A DNA stretch of 64,000 nt from Phytohabitans aurantiacus (GTDB lineage Bacteria > Actinomycetota > Actinomycetes > Mycobacteriales > Micromonosporaceae), in NCBI RefSeq assembly GCF_027923225.1, contig NZ_BSDI01000023.1:56655-120654 (forward strand). The letters are read 5' to 3'. The notes below the pieces were generated by a model, which had not been told where the DNA came from, did not search any database, and worked only from the letters and a program-made list of their open reading frames with translations. Of the stretch, positions 51,062 through 59,814 are shown piece after piece. The position numbers and the translations under genes were made by a program. The stretch's first letter is position 1, and the number at the start of each line of letters is the position of its first letter.

Positions 51062-52105
51062 TCAGGAATCGGACACGCGGGACGCCCGGACCCTTTCCAG
51101 CGGCACGACGTCGGCGACCGCCTGGAGATCGGGCGCCGGCGGGCGTACATCGGGCACGTCGAGCCGGGTCGTGTGGTCTTCCCACCAGGCCGCGTGTTCG
51201 AGCCTGCGCAGCAGGATGCCTTCCCGCAGCGCCCAGGGGCAGATGGTCACCTCGCCGAGACCGAACGCGGTCATCGTGGTGTGCGCGACGACCGCGCCGG
51301 CCAGGGACTGCCGCGCCCTGGGTGCCGAGATCCCGGGCAGCTTCGCCCGCCTGGCAGCCGGCAGCCGAGCCAGCCGCTTCAGCTGCTTTTCCAGGTCTTC
51401 GCGGCGCAGGTGCCGGGGCACGAACGGGCCGAGCCGCTTCGGCGGGGCACCACAGAGCCGGGCGAGCTGGTGGAAGGTGCGCGATGTGGCCGCCGCCGTG
51501 CCGGTTCCCTCCCAGTGCATCCGGGTCGCCGCCTCGGTCAGCTGATCGCGTACGTGCCGGCGCAGTGCCTTGAGCTGCCGCTGGCTGGGCGGGTCGCCAC
51601 GCAGCCGCTCCCGGGTGAGCCGGCCGGCGCCCACCGGAAGCGACACGGCGAACTGCGGCGCGACGTCGTGGCCGTACGCGATCTCCAAAGAGCCGCCGCC
51701 GATGTCCAGTACCAGCAGTGGCCCGCTCCGCCACCCCATCCAGCGGCGGGCGGCCAGAAACGTCAGCTCGGCCTCCTCCCGCCCCGTCAACAGGCCGAGC
51801 CGTACCCCGGACCGGTTCCACACGGCGGACAGGATCTCCTCCTGGTTCGGCGCGTCCCGGACCACCGCGGTCGCGTACGCGTACAGCTCCTGCACCTGCC
51901 ACGCGCGCGCCTTGGCGATCGCGTCGGCCACCGCGTCGCCGAGCCGGTCGATGGCCGTGGGCCCCACGGCACCGTCGGCGTCCACGTGCTCGGCGAGGCG
52001 GAGCCTTGTCTTGATGGCGTGCAACGGCAGCGGCACCCCGACGCCGCCATCGGCGATCAGCAGGTGCGCCGTGTTGGAGCCGACGTCGAGAACACCGATC
52101 CGCAT
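51062..52105 (-). CDS. Ppx/GppA-family phosphatase
   Basis: 347 residues, cytoplasmic, actin-like ATPase fold. Phosphate-binding motif GVLDVGSNTAHLLIADGG at the start, second motif LLVLDIGGGSLEIAYG and an acidic catalytic Glu in TGREEAELTFL. Members hydrolyse inorganic polyphosphate or (p)ppGpp. It lacks the C-terminal HD-like domain of the E. coli enzymes, as is usual in actinobacteria. The start codon lies inside a 10-bp perfect inverted repeat (52104-52125), and it is preceded by the terminator of the upstream gene. Confidence 0.9.
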   Translation of the reverse strand: MRIGVLDVGSNTAHLLIADGGVGVPLPLHAIKTRLRLAEHVDADGAVGPTAIDRLGDAVADAIAKARAWQVQELYAYATAVVRDAPNQEEILSAVWNRSGVRLGLLTGREEAELTFLAARRWMGWRSGPLLVLDIGGGSLEIAYGHDVAPQFAVSLPVGAGRLTRERLRGDPPSQRQLKALRRHVRDQLTEAATRMHWEGTGTAAATSRTFHQLARLCGAPPKRLGPFVPRHLRREDLEKQLKRLARLPAARRAKLPGISAPRARQSLAGAVVAHTTMTAFGLGEVTICPWALREGILLRRLEHAAWWEDHTTRLDVPDVRPPAPDLQAVADVVPLERVRASRVSDS

Positions 52106-52125
52106 CCGGGGTACTTACCCCGGAT
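52104..52125. promoter_or_regulatory. Inverted repeat enclosing the ppx start codon
   Basis: ATCCGGGGTA-CT-TACCCCGGAT, a perfect 10-bp stem; its left end overlaps the ATG of the Ppx/GppA gene (52105-52103). It may be an operator or an RNA hairpin limiting translation. Confidence 0.45.
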
Positions 52126-52148
52126 GCCCCCGGCGCACGCCGGGGGCA
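52125..52148 (-). terminator. Hairpin terminator of the caspase-like gene
   Basis: TGCCCCCGGC, 4-base loop and perfect complement, 14 bases after the stop codon of the minus-strand gene at 52162. It separates that gene from the Ppx/GppA gene. Confidence 0.7.
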
Positions 52149-52161
52149 CCAGATGAACGGG

Positions 52162-53865
52162 TCAGCTGTCGATCTGCTCCTCCAGCACGTACCGCTTGGC
52201 CAGTCCGCTCCCGAAGTCGAGCTCGACCTCGCGGCGGGCGACGAGCACCGCGTCGCCGTCGCGCAGGGCGTAGCCGACCTCCGTGGTGTTCGGCACGGCG
52301 CGCACGGCGCTGGGGAACCGCCCGCCGGCCGCGGCCCTGTGCAGGCGGCGCTGCAACGCGCCGTCCAGTGCGGCGTCGACCTCCGCGTCGCCGGTCGCCG
52401 CGACACCGTTCTCACCGCCGCCGCTCGTGCGGCTCGGCGCCCGCCGCGTGCGGGAAGAACGAGCGTCTGCGGGCGGCGGCGGCACGGCCGGCTGGTCCCG
52501 CAGGTCGCGGATCTGCCGGGTGGAGTCGGCGATACCGGTCACCGTGCCCTCGTTGTCGATCCGGACCTGTACCCGGCCGCCGTCGGCGCTCACGACCGGC
52601 ACCCCGTCGACGACCTGTACGAACGAGACCATGGTCTCCCGGACCTTGGCGTCGACACGCTCGTCGGCGCTCCCGCCCGCGTGCCGGTCGTACCGGACGG
52701 TGTCCAGGATCAGGTCGACGTTCTCCGCCAACCGGTACTGGTCGACCGCCCGGCGCGCCGCCCTGACCGCCTGCTCGGAGCCGAGCTGCCGGTCGGTGTC
52801 CGCGGGATCGGCCAACCGCACGTCGCGCGAGCCGTCCGGACCGATCGCGATCCGCGTACCCCCGTCGCCGCGGAGCAGGACACCGCCGTGCAGCCCGCGC
52901 TCCCGCGCATCGCGGGGGACCGCCACCTCGAACCGTTCCGCCCAGGCGGCGAGCCCTTCGTGGGACGGCATCGTGGGAGCCAACTTCGCCGAGCGCCCGC
53001 CACCGGGAATCCGGAGGTTGCGCGCACGGGCCCGCGCGGCGTCGTACCAGCGCCACCACCACCATGCCGTGCTGGCCGGAGCGGCGTAGAACGCGTCTTC
53101 GTTGAAGAGCCGGTCCGTCGCCTCGGCCTGCGTCGCACCGCAGGCGACGACCGATGGTTCCTGCGCGTTACTGATCCGCCATGAGGCGTCCAGGAACGCG
53201 GTACTGAGCTTGTGGTGCTTGTTCCACTCCTGGAAGAAGAACTTGCCGTAGTCGCCGTTGTCGACGCTGACCGTCTCGTACCCGAAGATCATCCGGAGCC
53301 CGAGGTTGGCGGCCGACCATGTGCGGATCGGGCTGTGCCCGTTCTTCACGCGCAGCGACAGGCACGTCGACCAGAACACATAGCGGGCGTACTCGTTGCC
53401 CAGCCGCATGTCGTTCGACGAGGTCCAGACGTCTCCGCCCCAGTCGTTGCCGACCGGAAGCCAGAAGACGCCGTTGTCGTCCATGCCGCCGTGACCGGAG
53501 TGATACACCACGCGGGCCGCGTCGAATCCGTAGTCGTCGAGGTAGTTGTCGTATGTCTCCTCGTACATCCACTGGCCGACCTGGCCGTCGCGGAACCAGC
53601 CATTGGGCGTGTTGAACTGCTTCACGTAGTCGTGGAAGCCCTGCGCGTCGTCGTGTGTCAGGCCCAGGTCGCCGATGCCGGGCGGGAAGTCCTCAATGGA
53701 CGCGAAGAAGTACATGTCCTGCGCGGTGCCACGGGTGGCGGCCTCGACCGCGCCGGGCGCGCTCTCGGCCGCGGGATCGGCGGGACCGGACCGCTGCGCG
53801 GTGCCGCCGTCGGGTGCCAGAACCGTGGCCGGCGCGTCCTTGGACAGGGTACTCAGAAGTGTCAT
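52162..53865 (-). CDS. Caspase-like (DUF6345-type) protein without signal peptide
   Basis: 567 residues. A domain at about 45-235 has a probable His/Cys dyad: VVYHSGHGGMDD (His 122 or 125) and VFWSTCLSL (Cys 168), as in caspase-fold proteins of the DUF6345 type. A second region at about 365-450 (VSFVQVVDGVPVVSADGGRV, IDNEGTVTGIAD) resembles the FTP/PepSY inhibitor domains of M4 protease propeptides. The N-terminus shows no signal peptide. It lies 29 bases downstream of the M4 metallopeptidase gene on the same strand, so the two are probably one operon. Protease activity is inferred. Confidence 0.75.
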   Translation of the reverse strand: MTLLSTLSKDAPATVLAPDGGTAQRSGPADPAAESAPGAVEAATRGTAQDMYFFASIEDFPPGIGDLGLTHDDAQGFHDYVKQFNTPNGWFRDGQVGQWMYEETYDNYLDDYGFDAARVVYHSGHGGMDDNGVFWLPVGNDWGGDVWTSSNDMRLGNEYARYVFWSTCLSLRVKNGHSPIRTWSAANLGLRMIFGYETVSVDNGDYGKFFFQEWNKHHKLSTAFLDASWRISNAQEPSVVACGATQAEATDRLFNEDAFYAAPASTAWWWWRWYDAARARARNLRIPGGGRSAKLAPTMPSHEGLAAWAERFEVAVPRDARERGLHGGVLLRGDGGTRIAIGPDGSRDVRLADPADTDRQLGSEQAVRAARRAVDQYRLAENVDLILDTVRYDRHAGGSADERVDAKVRETMVSFVQVVDGVPVVSADGGRVQVRIDNEGTVTGIADSTRQIRDLRDQPAVPPPPADARSSRTRRAPSRTSGGGENGVAATGDAEVDAALDGALQRRLHRAAAGGRFPSAVRAVPNTTEVGYALRDGDAVLVARREVELDFGSGLAKRYVLEEQIDS

Positions 53866-53894
53866 GGTCTCTCCCGTTGTCGTACTGGTTGGGC

Positions 53895-55649
53895 TCAGGC
53901 GATGCCGACGAGCTGGTACGCCTGGCGGATCGCCGCGATCTTGGCGTCCCGCTGGGGATCGCCGCCGAAGTAGGTGCGGGCCACGTCGACCACCGCCGCC
54001 AGCGCCGCCGCGAAGGTGGCCAGCGGGGTGAGGCGCGTCATGCCCAGGTACATCAGGATCGCGACGTCCTCGACGGTGAACATGGTTGAACCGTCACTCG
54101 TCATCGTCAGCAGGTGGTGCACGGCCTTGTTGTGAATGTTGCTGTTGAAGTGCACCCACCCGTTGTCGTTTCGTGAGTTCGGCTGTTCGCCCGGACGCAG
54201 GCGCTTGAAGTCCCTCATGTGCGCCGGGTGCCCGAGCTTGGTGGGATCGGCGAAGTCGCGCAGCGGTCGGCCGTCGGGTCGCAGTCCGGGGCCGATGTCC
54301 CAGCTCCAGGTGCGCACGTCCGCCCGGTCGGGCGCCGTGTACCAGTTACTGATGATGACTCCGAAGATGTCGGCGAACGACTCGTTGAGCGCGCCGGACT
54401 GCGTCGCGTACACCAGATCCGACGTCGTGTCGATGACGCCGTGGGTCAGCTCGTGGGCGATGATGTCCAGGTAGCGCGACAGGCTGACCAGCCGGCCGTT
54501 GCGCATGATCTGGCCGTACCACATGCGCCCCTGCCACCAGAAGGCGTTGAGCAGTGCCGGCGGCGTCTCCATGCTCGCGGCCGTGGTGTTGACCAGCGAG
54601 ATCAGGGCCATTCCCTTGTCGTCGATGCCGTCGCGTTGCAGGACGCTCTTGTAGAAGTCCTGCACCCGCCCGGCGTTGAGGTGTGCGGAGACGGCCGCCC
54701 GGTTCGTGGTGCCGTAGTCGCTTGTGGACGCTCCCACCGGGCTGTTCGGCACCGGCGGGTTGGTGTCGATGTCCGTGAACTTGAGGTCGTACGTGCGCAC
54801 GGACCGCAGCGGGTCGTCGAGCAGTACCGACGTGCCGCCCGCGCTGACGAGCCGCCCGAGAAACGTCTGCCGGTCCTCGTTTTCGTCGACTCCCGTGCAC
54901 CGGGCGGGCGTGGGCAGGATGGTGGGTGTGGCGCTGTACGCGAACAGGATCTCGCCGCTGTGCGCGTCGACGAGGAAGTTGTAGCTCGGTGGCACCGGTC
55001 GCCGGCCCAGCCCATGCCCGTCGCTCGCGCCCATGCCCGCGTCCGTGTCCGTGTCGGCTGACGGCGGCTCGGTGGGCAGGGCCGGGAAGAACCACGCGAG
55101 GTGCCAGCTGCCCTCGTACTCGTCCTTGTAGAACATCAGCCGGCCGCCGACACCGGTCTCCGGCGGCAGCGCCGTGTTGGTGTATTTGCCTACCCGCTCG
55201 AGCGCGTCCGCACGGCTCAGCGACTCGACGGCGTCGACACCGGTCACCTCATCCAGTTCGGCGGTGACACTGACCAGTTCGCGATCGCTGGTCAGTTCGA
55301 CGACCGCGGCCGCGCCGAAGACCGGGATATGGCGGTGGGTCTGCGTGAACCGCACCTGGTGTGTCCCCAGTGGACGCAGGTCCCGCTCGTTCTCGACCAC
55401 CAGACCCGGTACGCGTTCCGGCCGCTCCGGCTCGACGACGGCGCGCATGGCGGGGCGGTCGTCGCGCTGTAACAGCTCGTCGAGGTAGTACCGCGCGGCC
55501 GCCTCGTCGCTGGTGAACGACGGCCCGGCTGACTCGACCGAATCGGCGGAATCGGTCGACTCGGCCGCGAACGACCCCGGTGCCCGCGCCGCCGTGCCGG
55601 CCTCGGGATCGTCCGCGACGTGATAGCGGAACGTCTCCAGTGTTGCCAT
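53895..55649 (-). CDS. M4-family metallopeptidase without signal peptide
   Basis: 584 residues. An N-terminal FTP-like propeptide (about 85-150; VRFTQTHRHIPVFGAAAVVEL) and PepSY-type region (about 150-240) precede the thermolysin-like domain: zinc site HELTH (399-403), third ligand Glu 423 in GALNESFADIFG, and the proton-donor His region FNSNIHNKAVHH. Thermolysin relatives are nearly always exported, yet this one begins MATLETFRYHVADD with no hydrophobic signal. GGAGG precedes ATG 55649, which argues against a missed start. Operon with the caspase-like gene. Confidence 0.88.
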   Translation of the reverse strand: MATLETFRYHVADDPEAGTAARAPGSFAAESTDSADSVESAGPSFTSDEAAARYYLDELLQRDDRPAMRAVVEPERPERVPGLVVENERDLRPLGTHQVRFTQTHRHIPVFGAAAVVELTSDRELVSVTAELDEVTGVDAVESLSRADALERVGKYTNTALPPETGVGGRLMFYKDEYEGSWHLAWFFPALPTEPPSADTDTDAGMGASDGHGLGRRPVPPSYNFLVDAHSGEILFAYSATPTILPTPARCTGVDENEDRQTFLGRLVSAGGTSVLLDDPLRSVRTYDLKFTDIDTNPPVPNSPVGASTSDYGTTNRAAVSAHLNAGRVQDFYKSVLQRDGIDDKGMALISLVNTTAASMETPPALLNAFWWQGRMWYGQIMRNGRLVSLSRYLDIIAHELTHGVIDTTSDLVYATQSGALNESFADIFGVIISNWYTAPDRADVRTWSWDIGPGLRPDGRPLRDFADPTKLGHPAHMRDFKRLRPGEQPNSRNDNGWVHFNSNIHNKAVHHLLTMTSDGSTMFTVEDVAILMYLGMTRLTPLATFAAALAAVVDVARTYFGGDPQRDAKIAAIRQAYQLVGIA

Positions 55650-55751
55650 CTGAACCTCCGTGGGGCATCTGTCCGATCGCAAACAGCATGTAGCGATCCA
55701 GTTACCTAGCGTTAGGAGTAGAGGCTCAGAGTCACCAGGAAATACGAGCGG

Positions 55752-56879
55752 CTAGGCCGCGACGTGCAGCACCGCGTCGGCCGAGGCGAGGAGCGCCGGC
55801 TCCAGAGGGAAGTAACCCTGTTCCGGTCTGGTGTCCGTGCGGGTGGCGGCCGGAGCGACATCCTTGGCGGGTACCAGGCCCCAGGTGGTGATGCGGCGTT
55901 GCAGGGCGCCCTCGTAGGTGTCCGGTTCCGGTTCGGGCAGCTCGATGGTCTCGCTCCGGCCGAGGCTGGTGGCGACGAAGGTGTACTGGTCGCCCAGCAG
56001 CGAACCGACGATGGCGCCGGCGCAGAACCAGCTGATGTCCATGGGCCCGAGGCTCATGTGGCCCAGGTTTCGCTGCAGGTGCAGGTTGTGAGCGAAGACC
56101 AGCGTCGGCCCCCGTCGCCCTTCGACCTCGCGGATGTCGAGCAGGTTCTGGGCCATGAGCGCGTCCCGGGTACCCGACAGGCGCGACCACCGCACGGTCT
56201 GCTCGGCCTGCCGCGAAGCCTGCTTGTGATACCGCAGCATGCCAAGACCGGCGGTGAGGTGCGTCCTGGCCCTGACCCACTCGGCACGCGACGACGCCGC
56301 GATCAGCTCCGGCGCCTGCGAGTAGAGCGCGACGAGCATGTCGTCGGCGATCGAACGCAGCCTCTCCGCCTCAGCCGTGGCACCAACCGACATCGCCGGA
56401 TCCATGACCGCCTCCGTGCGGCTCCACAGCTCGTCGTCGCCGGCGAGGCCCGCGATGTCGAGGTCGAGCCCCAGATAGTCCCGGGCGTGTTCGAGGTAGC
56501 GGCGGGGACTGGGCGCGTTCATCATCTCCATCGACCCGTCGAAGCCGTGAAAGGCCAACCGTCGCTCAGCGGGGTGGCTCTCGTTGTATTCGCGCATCCA
56601 CGCGACGAGTCGCCGGTTGGCTTCCAGGTCGCCGAAGCCGTGGGAGAAGCCCTCGCGCATCGCGCCGTCGAGGGTTCCCACTCCATCCTGGACGAACTCG
56701 TTCACGATGAGAGCGGCCACCCGGTCGGTTTCCAGAGCGATCGACCGGAAGCCGCGGTCAACCAACTGAGCGAACAGTTCGTTGCGAATCAACCCGAAGG
56801 CTGGCTCGAGGTGGGTCGGCTCACCGAGCCCCAGTAGGTCACATGAAGCGGGCACGAAGTCTCGAATGTCCTGGCTCAT
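55752..56879 (-). CDS. Erythromycin esterase-family hydrolase
   Basis: 375 residues. Motifs of the EreA/EreB superfamily: LLGLGEPTHLEPAF with active-site Glu and His, FRSIALETDR, a MREGFSHGFGD region and VFAHNLHLQRN with a second conserved His. Some members open macrolide lactones, but many are of unknown role, so resistance is not proven. ATG 56879 is leaderless-like: TACGAT lies 8 bases upstream on the minus strand. Divergent from the PP2C gene across 100 bases. Confidence 0.88.
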   Translation of the reverse strand: MSQDIRDFVPASCDLLGLGEPTHLEPAFGLIRNELFAQLVDRGFRSIALETDRVAALIVNEFVQDGVGTLDGAMREGFSHGFGDLEANRRLVAWMREYNESHPAERRLAFHGFDGSMEMMNAPSPRRYLEHARDYLGLDLDIAGLAGDDELWSRTEAVMDPAMSVGATAEAERLRSIADDMLVALYSQAPELIAASSRAEWVRARTHLTAGLGMLRYHKQASRQAEQTVRWSRLSGTRDALMAQNLLDIREVEGRRGPTLVFAHNLHLQRNLGHMSLGPMDISWFCAGAIVGSLLGDQYTFVATSLGRSETIELPEPEPDTYEGALQRRITTWGLVPAKDVAPAATRTDTRPEQGYFPLEPALLASADAVLHVAA

Positions 56880-56887
56880 GTGTCTCA

Positions 56888-56893
56888 ATCGTA
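56888..56893 (-). promoter_or_regulatory. -10 box (TACGAT on minus strand), esterase gene
   Basis: TACGAT, 8 bases, ATG 56879. No ribosome site. It overlaps the first of three GTCTCAA/TTGAGAC motifs in this gap (56882-56888, 56909-56915, 56971-56977). Confidence 0.45.
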
Positions 56894-56966
56894 TCGTTGA
56901 AGGCTCGGTTGAGACTTCGAGTGCTAAGGGGCGCTTGGAGGCGCTCAAGGTGGCGCGGCCACGCGA

Positions 56967-56972
56967 TAAAGT
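56967..56972 (+). promoter_or_regulatory. -10 box (TAAAGT) of the PP2C gene, leaderless
   Basis: TAAAGT, CTCAAAC, then GTG 56980: seven bases between box and start codon, with no ribosome site. The third GTCTCAA motif overlaps the box. Confidence 0.5.
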
Positions 56973-56979
56973 CTCAAAC

Positions 56980-57741
56980 GTGGGGACGGTCGAGGGCACG
57001 ACGGAGTTCGTGACGCGCGACGGCGACCGGACGCTCACGGTCGCGGGCGGCACCGAGATCGGGCGGCGCTACCGCGCCAACTTCGACGTGCTCCATCTGG
57101 GCGACGATCCGGTGCTGGCCGTCGTGGCCGACGGCATGGGCGACAGCGAGGGCAGCGCGGTGGCATCGCGCACGGCCGTCGACGTGGTCGTCGCCGCGCT
57201 GCGTGCCGCCCACCGGCCCTTCGGCCCGGCGACGATACGGGACGCGGTGGGCGCCGCGCAGCAACGGGTACGCGCCGCGGGCGAGCGGCTCGATTCCCTG
57301 ACCGGCTGTACGCTGACCGCGTTCGTGCCCGACGGCGATGGTGCGGCGTGGATCGCGCAGATCGGTGACTCCCGCGCATACCGCCTGCGTGACGGGTTGC
57401 TGGAGCTGCTGACCGTCGACCACACGGCCGCCTGGCTGGGCGCCGTCTACGGCTGGTACCCGGCCGACTCGCGGCAGGCGGCGGCCGCGCGTTACATGCT
57501 CCACCGCTTCCTGGGGCATCCGGACTCGCCGGAACCCGACGTGCTCAACGTGACGCTCCGGCCGGGCGACGTGTATTGCCTCTGCACGGACGGTGTCGCC
57601 GAGCAGGTGTCGTACGAGCGGCTCCAGCAGGTACTGGGCTCGGGCGACCGCCCCGGCGAGATGGTCGCCGCGCTGCTGGCCGACACCCTGGCCGCCGGCG
57701 GCCACGACAACGCCACACTAGCGATCCTCCAAATCACCTGA
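56980..57741 (+). CDS. PP2C-family Ser/Thr protein phosphatase
   Basis: 253 residues, cytoplasmic, metal-dependent. Motifs: TEIGRRYRANFDVLHLGDD, VVADGMGDSEGSAVAS (metal Asp), AWIAQIGDSRAYRLRDG and CLCTDGVAEQVS, then GGHDNATLAIL. It dephosphorylates Ser/Thr proteins and could oppose kinases such as the one at 31603, though they are 24 kb apart. GTG 56980 is chosen from the adjacent -10 box; the frame is open upstream but lacks family sequence there. Confidence 0.9.
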   Translation: MGTVEGTTEFVTRDGDRTLTVAGGTEIGRRYRANFDVLHLGDDPVLAVVADGMGDSEGSAVASRTAVDVVVAALRAAHRPFGPATIRDAVGAAQQRVRAAGERLDSLTGCTLTAFVPDGDGAAWIAQIGDSRAYRLRDGLLELLTVDHTAAWLGAVYGWYPADSRQAAAARYMLHRFLGHPDSPEPDVLNVTLRPGDVYCLCTDGVAEQVSYERLQQVLGSGDRPGEMVAALLADTLAAGGHDNATLAILQIT

Positions 57742-57825
57742 CCCCGTATACGTTCGTCTCTGTCCTCTGTGGTCTCGCCTGTCTACCGTGGAGTCGTCAT
57801 CCCCGAAAGGACGTGGAGGCGCGCG

Positions 57826-58242
57826 ATGGGCCCGACGATTCGGATACTTGTGGGTGGGCTCGGCGCCATCATGCTGGCCGCGGGCACGGTCGTGACCATC
57901 TGGGGCATGGTCGCCGGCAAAGACGTCAACTCGGTCGGCCTGGCGGCGATCTTCGTCGTCGGGATCGCCCTGGTGTACGCCGGTGTCTTCAACCTGTTGC
58001 CGGCCGAGATCGGCATCGGCGACAAGGGCAAGATCAAGATGCAGGCGGCAGCCGACGCCGTGAAGGCCGTCAAGGAAGCCGCCAACACCGAGGCGGCCGC
58101 GATCGCTCAGACGCCGACAGTACTGCAGGATGTCGTCTCCGCGAAGGACGAGTCCGCCGCGGCGGTCGTCGTGGAAAACGCCCTCAAGGAGTTGGTGAGC
58201 CGCATGCCCGCCACCGCCGACGTGCTTCGCGAGGTCGAATAG
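57826..58242 (+). CDS. Small membrane protein with cytoplasmic helical tail
   Basis: 138 residues. Two membrane helices (ILVGGLGAIMLAAGTVVTIW and GLAAIFVVGIALVYAGVFNL) are followed by a helical, Ala/Val-rich tail of about 70 residues (AAADAVKAVKEAANTEAAAI). No family recognised. TGGAGG lies 6 bases before ATG 57826, and a TACCGT box at 57784-57789 could start a leader of about 30 bases. The next gene on the same strand also encodes a small membrane protein but appears to have its own promoter. Confidence 0.75.
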   Translation: MGPTIRILVGGLGAIMLAAGTVVTIWGMVAGKDVNSVGLAAIFVVGIALVYAGVFNLLPAEIGIGDKGKIKMQAAADAVKAVKEAANTEAAAIAQTPTVLQDVVSAKDESAAAVVVENALKELVSRMPATADVLREVE

Positions 58243-58259
58243 GTCTTGCCCCGCGGCCT

Positions 58260-58265
58260 TACCGT
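58260..58265 (+). promoter_or_regulatory. -10 box (TACCGT), leaderless 58273 gene
   Basis: TACCGT, CGTCGAT, then ATG 58273: seven bases between box and start codon. Confidence 0.5.
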
Positions 58266-58272
58266 CGTCGAT

Positions 58273-58683
58273 ATGCCTGACTCCACGACCGGTCCCGACC
58301 GGGGCCTGATCGGTAGCGCCGTCGCCGCCGCCGTGCTCTTCGCCTGGCTTGCCTTCCGCATCTTCGACGCGCGCGACCAGCTGGACCACTACGGCGTCGA
58401 TCCCACGGCCGCTGGCGCGGCGGCCGGCTGGCTCGCCCTGGCCACCGCCCTGGCGTACGCCGCGCTCATCGCGCTGCTCCTGCGCCGCGCCGGAAACCTT
58501 CAGGTGATCGCGCTGGCCCCGCTGGTGCCCGCGGCCGTCAGCGTGCTGTACGCGCTCGTGCTCGGCGGCGGCAACACCCAGAAGGTCGGTTTTCCGGCCG
58601 GCTCGCTGATGTTCTTCGCCGTGGTCAGCATGGTCGCCGCCGTCATCGCCTCGGCGCGGGTCGTCTCCTACGCCCGGGCGTGA
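58273..58683 (+). CDS. Small integral membrane protein
   Basis: 136 residues with four hydrophobic helices (GSAVAAAVLFAWLAFRIF, GWLALATALAYAALIALLL, VIALAPLVPAAVSVLYALVL, SLMFFAVVSMVAAVIASARV). Unknown function. ATG 58273 is preferred over an in-frame TTG at 58246 because of the TACCGT box. No domain family recognised. Confidence 0.7.
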   Translation: MPDSTTGPDRGLIGSAVAAAVLFAWLAFRIFDARDQLDHYGVDPTAAGAAAGWLALATALAYAALIALLLRRAGNLQVIALAPLVPAAVSVLYALVLGGGNTQKVGFPAGSLMFFAVVSMVAAVIASARVVSYARA

Positions 58684-58789
58684 GTGAGAGTACTGTCGCG
58701 GCGGCGCGGGTCGCGGCCGGCAGACGCAACCGGACGCGGCGCGCGACACGTCTACACAATGACTATTCGAGCTCTAGGTGGAAGTGCTG

Positions 58790-59740
58790 ATGTCGCTGAG
58801 TTTGTCAACACCCTGGCAGCACGTGATCTCCGATGAGGCGTGGGATCGTCGGTTGTTCACCCACGGTGGCCATTTCCTGCAGAGCAGCCACTGGGCGGCG
58901 TTCCAGCGGGCGAACGGCCGCGAGGTGTACTTCGGCAGCGGTGACGACTGGCAGTGCATGACCGTGGTGGAGCGTGCCGGGGAGAACGCCCGGCTGTACT
59001 GCCCGTACGGCCCGGTCGCGACCACCGCCGAGGGCCTCGCGGAGGCGATGCGCGCCCTGCTCGACCTGGGGCGCCAGGAGAAGGCATTGTTCATCCGGAC
59101 CGAGCCGAACGCCCCGGTCACCCGTGACGACCTGATTGCGCTCGGTCACCAGCCCGCGAAGCGCAACATGCAGCCGGGCCTGACCTGGATCCAGGACCTC
59201 CGGAAGACCCGCGACGAGCTCATCGGCGAGTTCGCGGCGAACATCCGCAACCGCTGGCGCAACGCGTACAAGAAGGACATCACCGTCGCGTCGAGCACCG
59301 ACCCGGCCGACGTGGCGATCCTGCTCGACATGATTCACGACGTGGCCAACAACACCGGCATGAAGCCTCACGACGACGAGTACTACCAGCGGCAGGCGGC
59401 CGCTCTGATGGAGCGTGACGCGGCCACGATCTACGTCACCCGCCACGGCGACCGCCCGATCGCCGCGTCCATCGTGTACGACAGCCCGACCACGCGGTAC
59501 TACGCGCACAGCGGCAGCCTGCTGGACGCCCGCAATCTGCACCCGGGCACCGTCATGCTCGCCACGATGGTGCTCGACGCCCGCGAGCGAGGTCAGACGA
59601 CGTTCGACTTCGTGGGCGCGGCTCCCAAGGACGAGCCCGACCACCCGTGGGCCGGCTTCACCATGTTCAAGCAGTCGTTCGGCGGGCAGTACCGCGAGTA
59701 CCTTGGCACGTGGGAGAAACCGTGCACGGACGGTGACTGA
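58790..59740 (+). CDS. Fem/GNAT-type peptidoglycan peptidyltransferase
   Basis: 316 residues. A FemABX-like protein: WAAFQRANGREVYFG and the tandem GNAT folds (RTEPNAPVTRDDLIALGHQP, GLTWIQDLRKTRDELIGEF, IRNRWRNAYKKDITV, HGDRPIAASIVYD, PWAGFTMFKQSFGGQYREYLG). These enzymes add amino acids from aminoacyl-tRNA to lipid II side chains and confer bridge structure or self-resistance. Cytoplasmic. It is 100 bases upstream of a MurE paralogue, which suggests a shared task in making a modified peptide stem. ATG 58790 follows AGGTGGAAG. Confidence 0.85.
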   Translation: MSLSLSTPWQHVISDEAWDRRLFTHGGHFLQSSHWAAFQRANGREVYFGSGDDWQCMTVVERAGENARLYCPYGPVATTAEGLAEAMRALLDLGRQEKALFIRTEPNAPVTRDDLIALGHQPAKRNMQPGLTWIQDLRKTRDELIGEFAANIRNRWRNAYKKDITVASSTDPADVAILLDMIHDVANNTGMKPHDDEYYQRQAAALMERDAATIYVTRHGDRPIAASIVYDSPTTRYYAHSGSLLDARNLHPGTVMLATMVLDARERGQTTFDFVGAAPKDEPDHPWAGFTMFKQSFGGQYREYLGTWEKPCTDGD

Positions 59741-59814
59741 GCACTGATACCTGAGTATTCACCTGAAGCCACCTGTGAAATTCCTATGTAATTTGGCCCA
59801 CGGCCTAGACCGTT

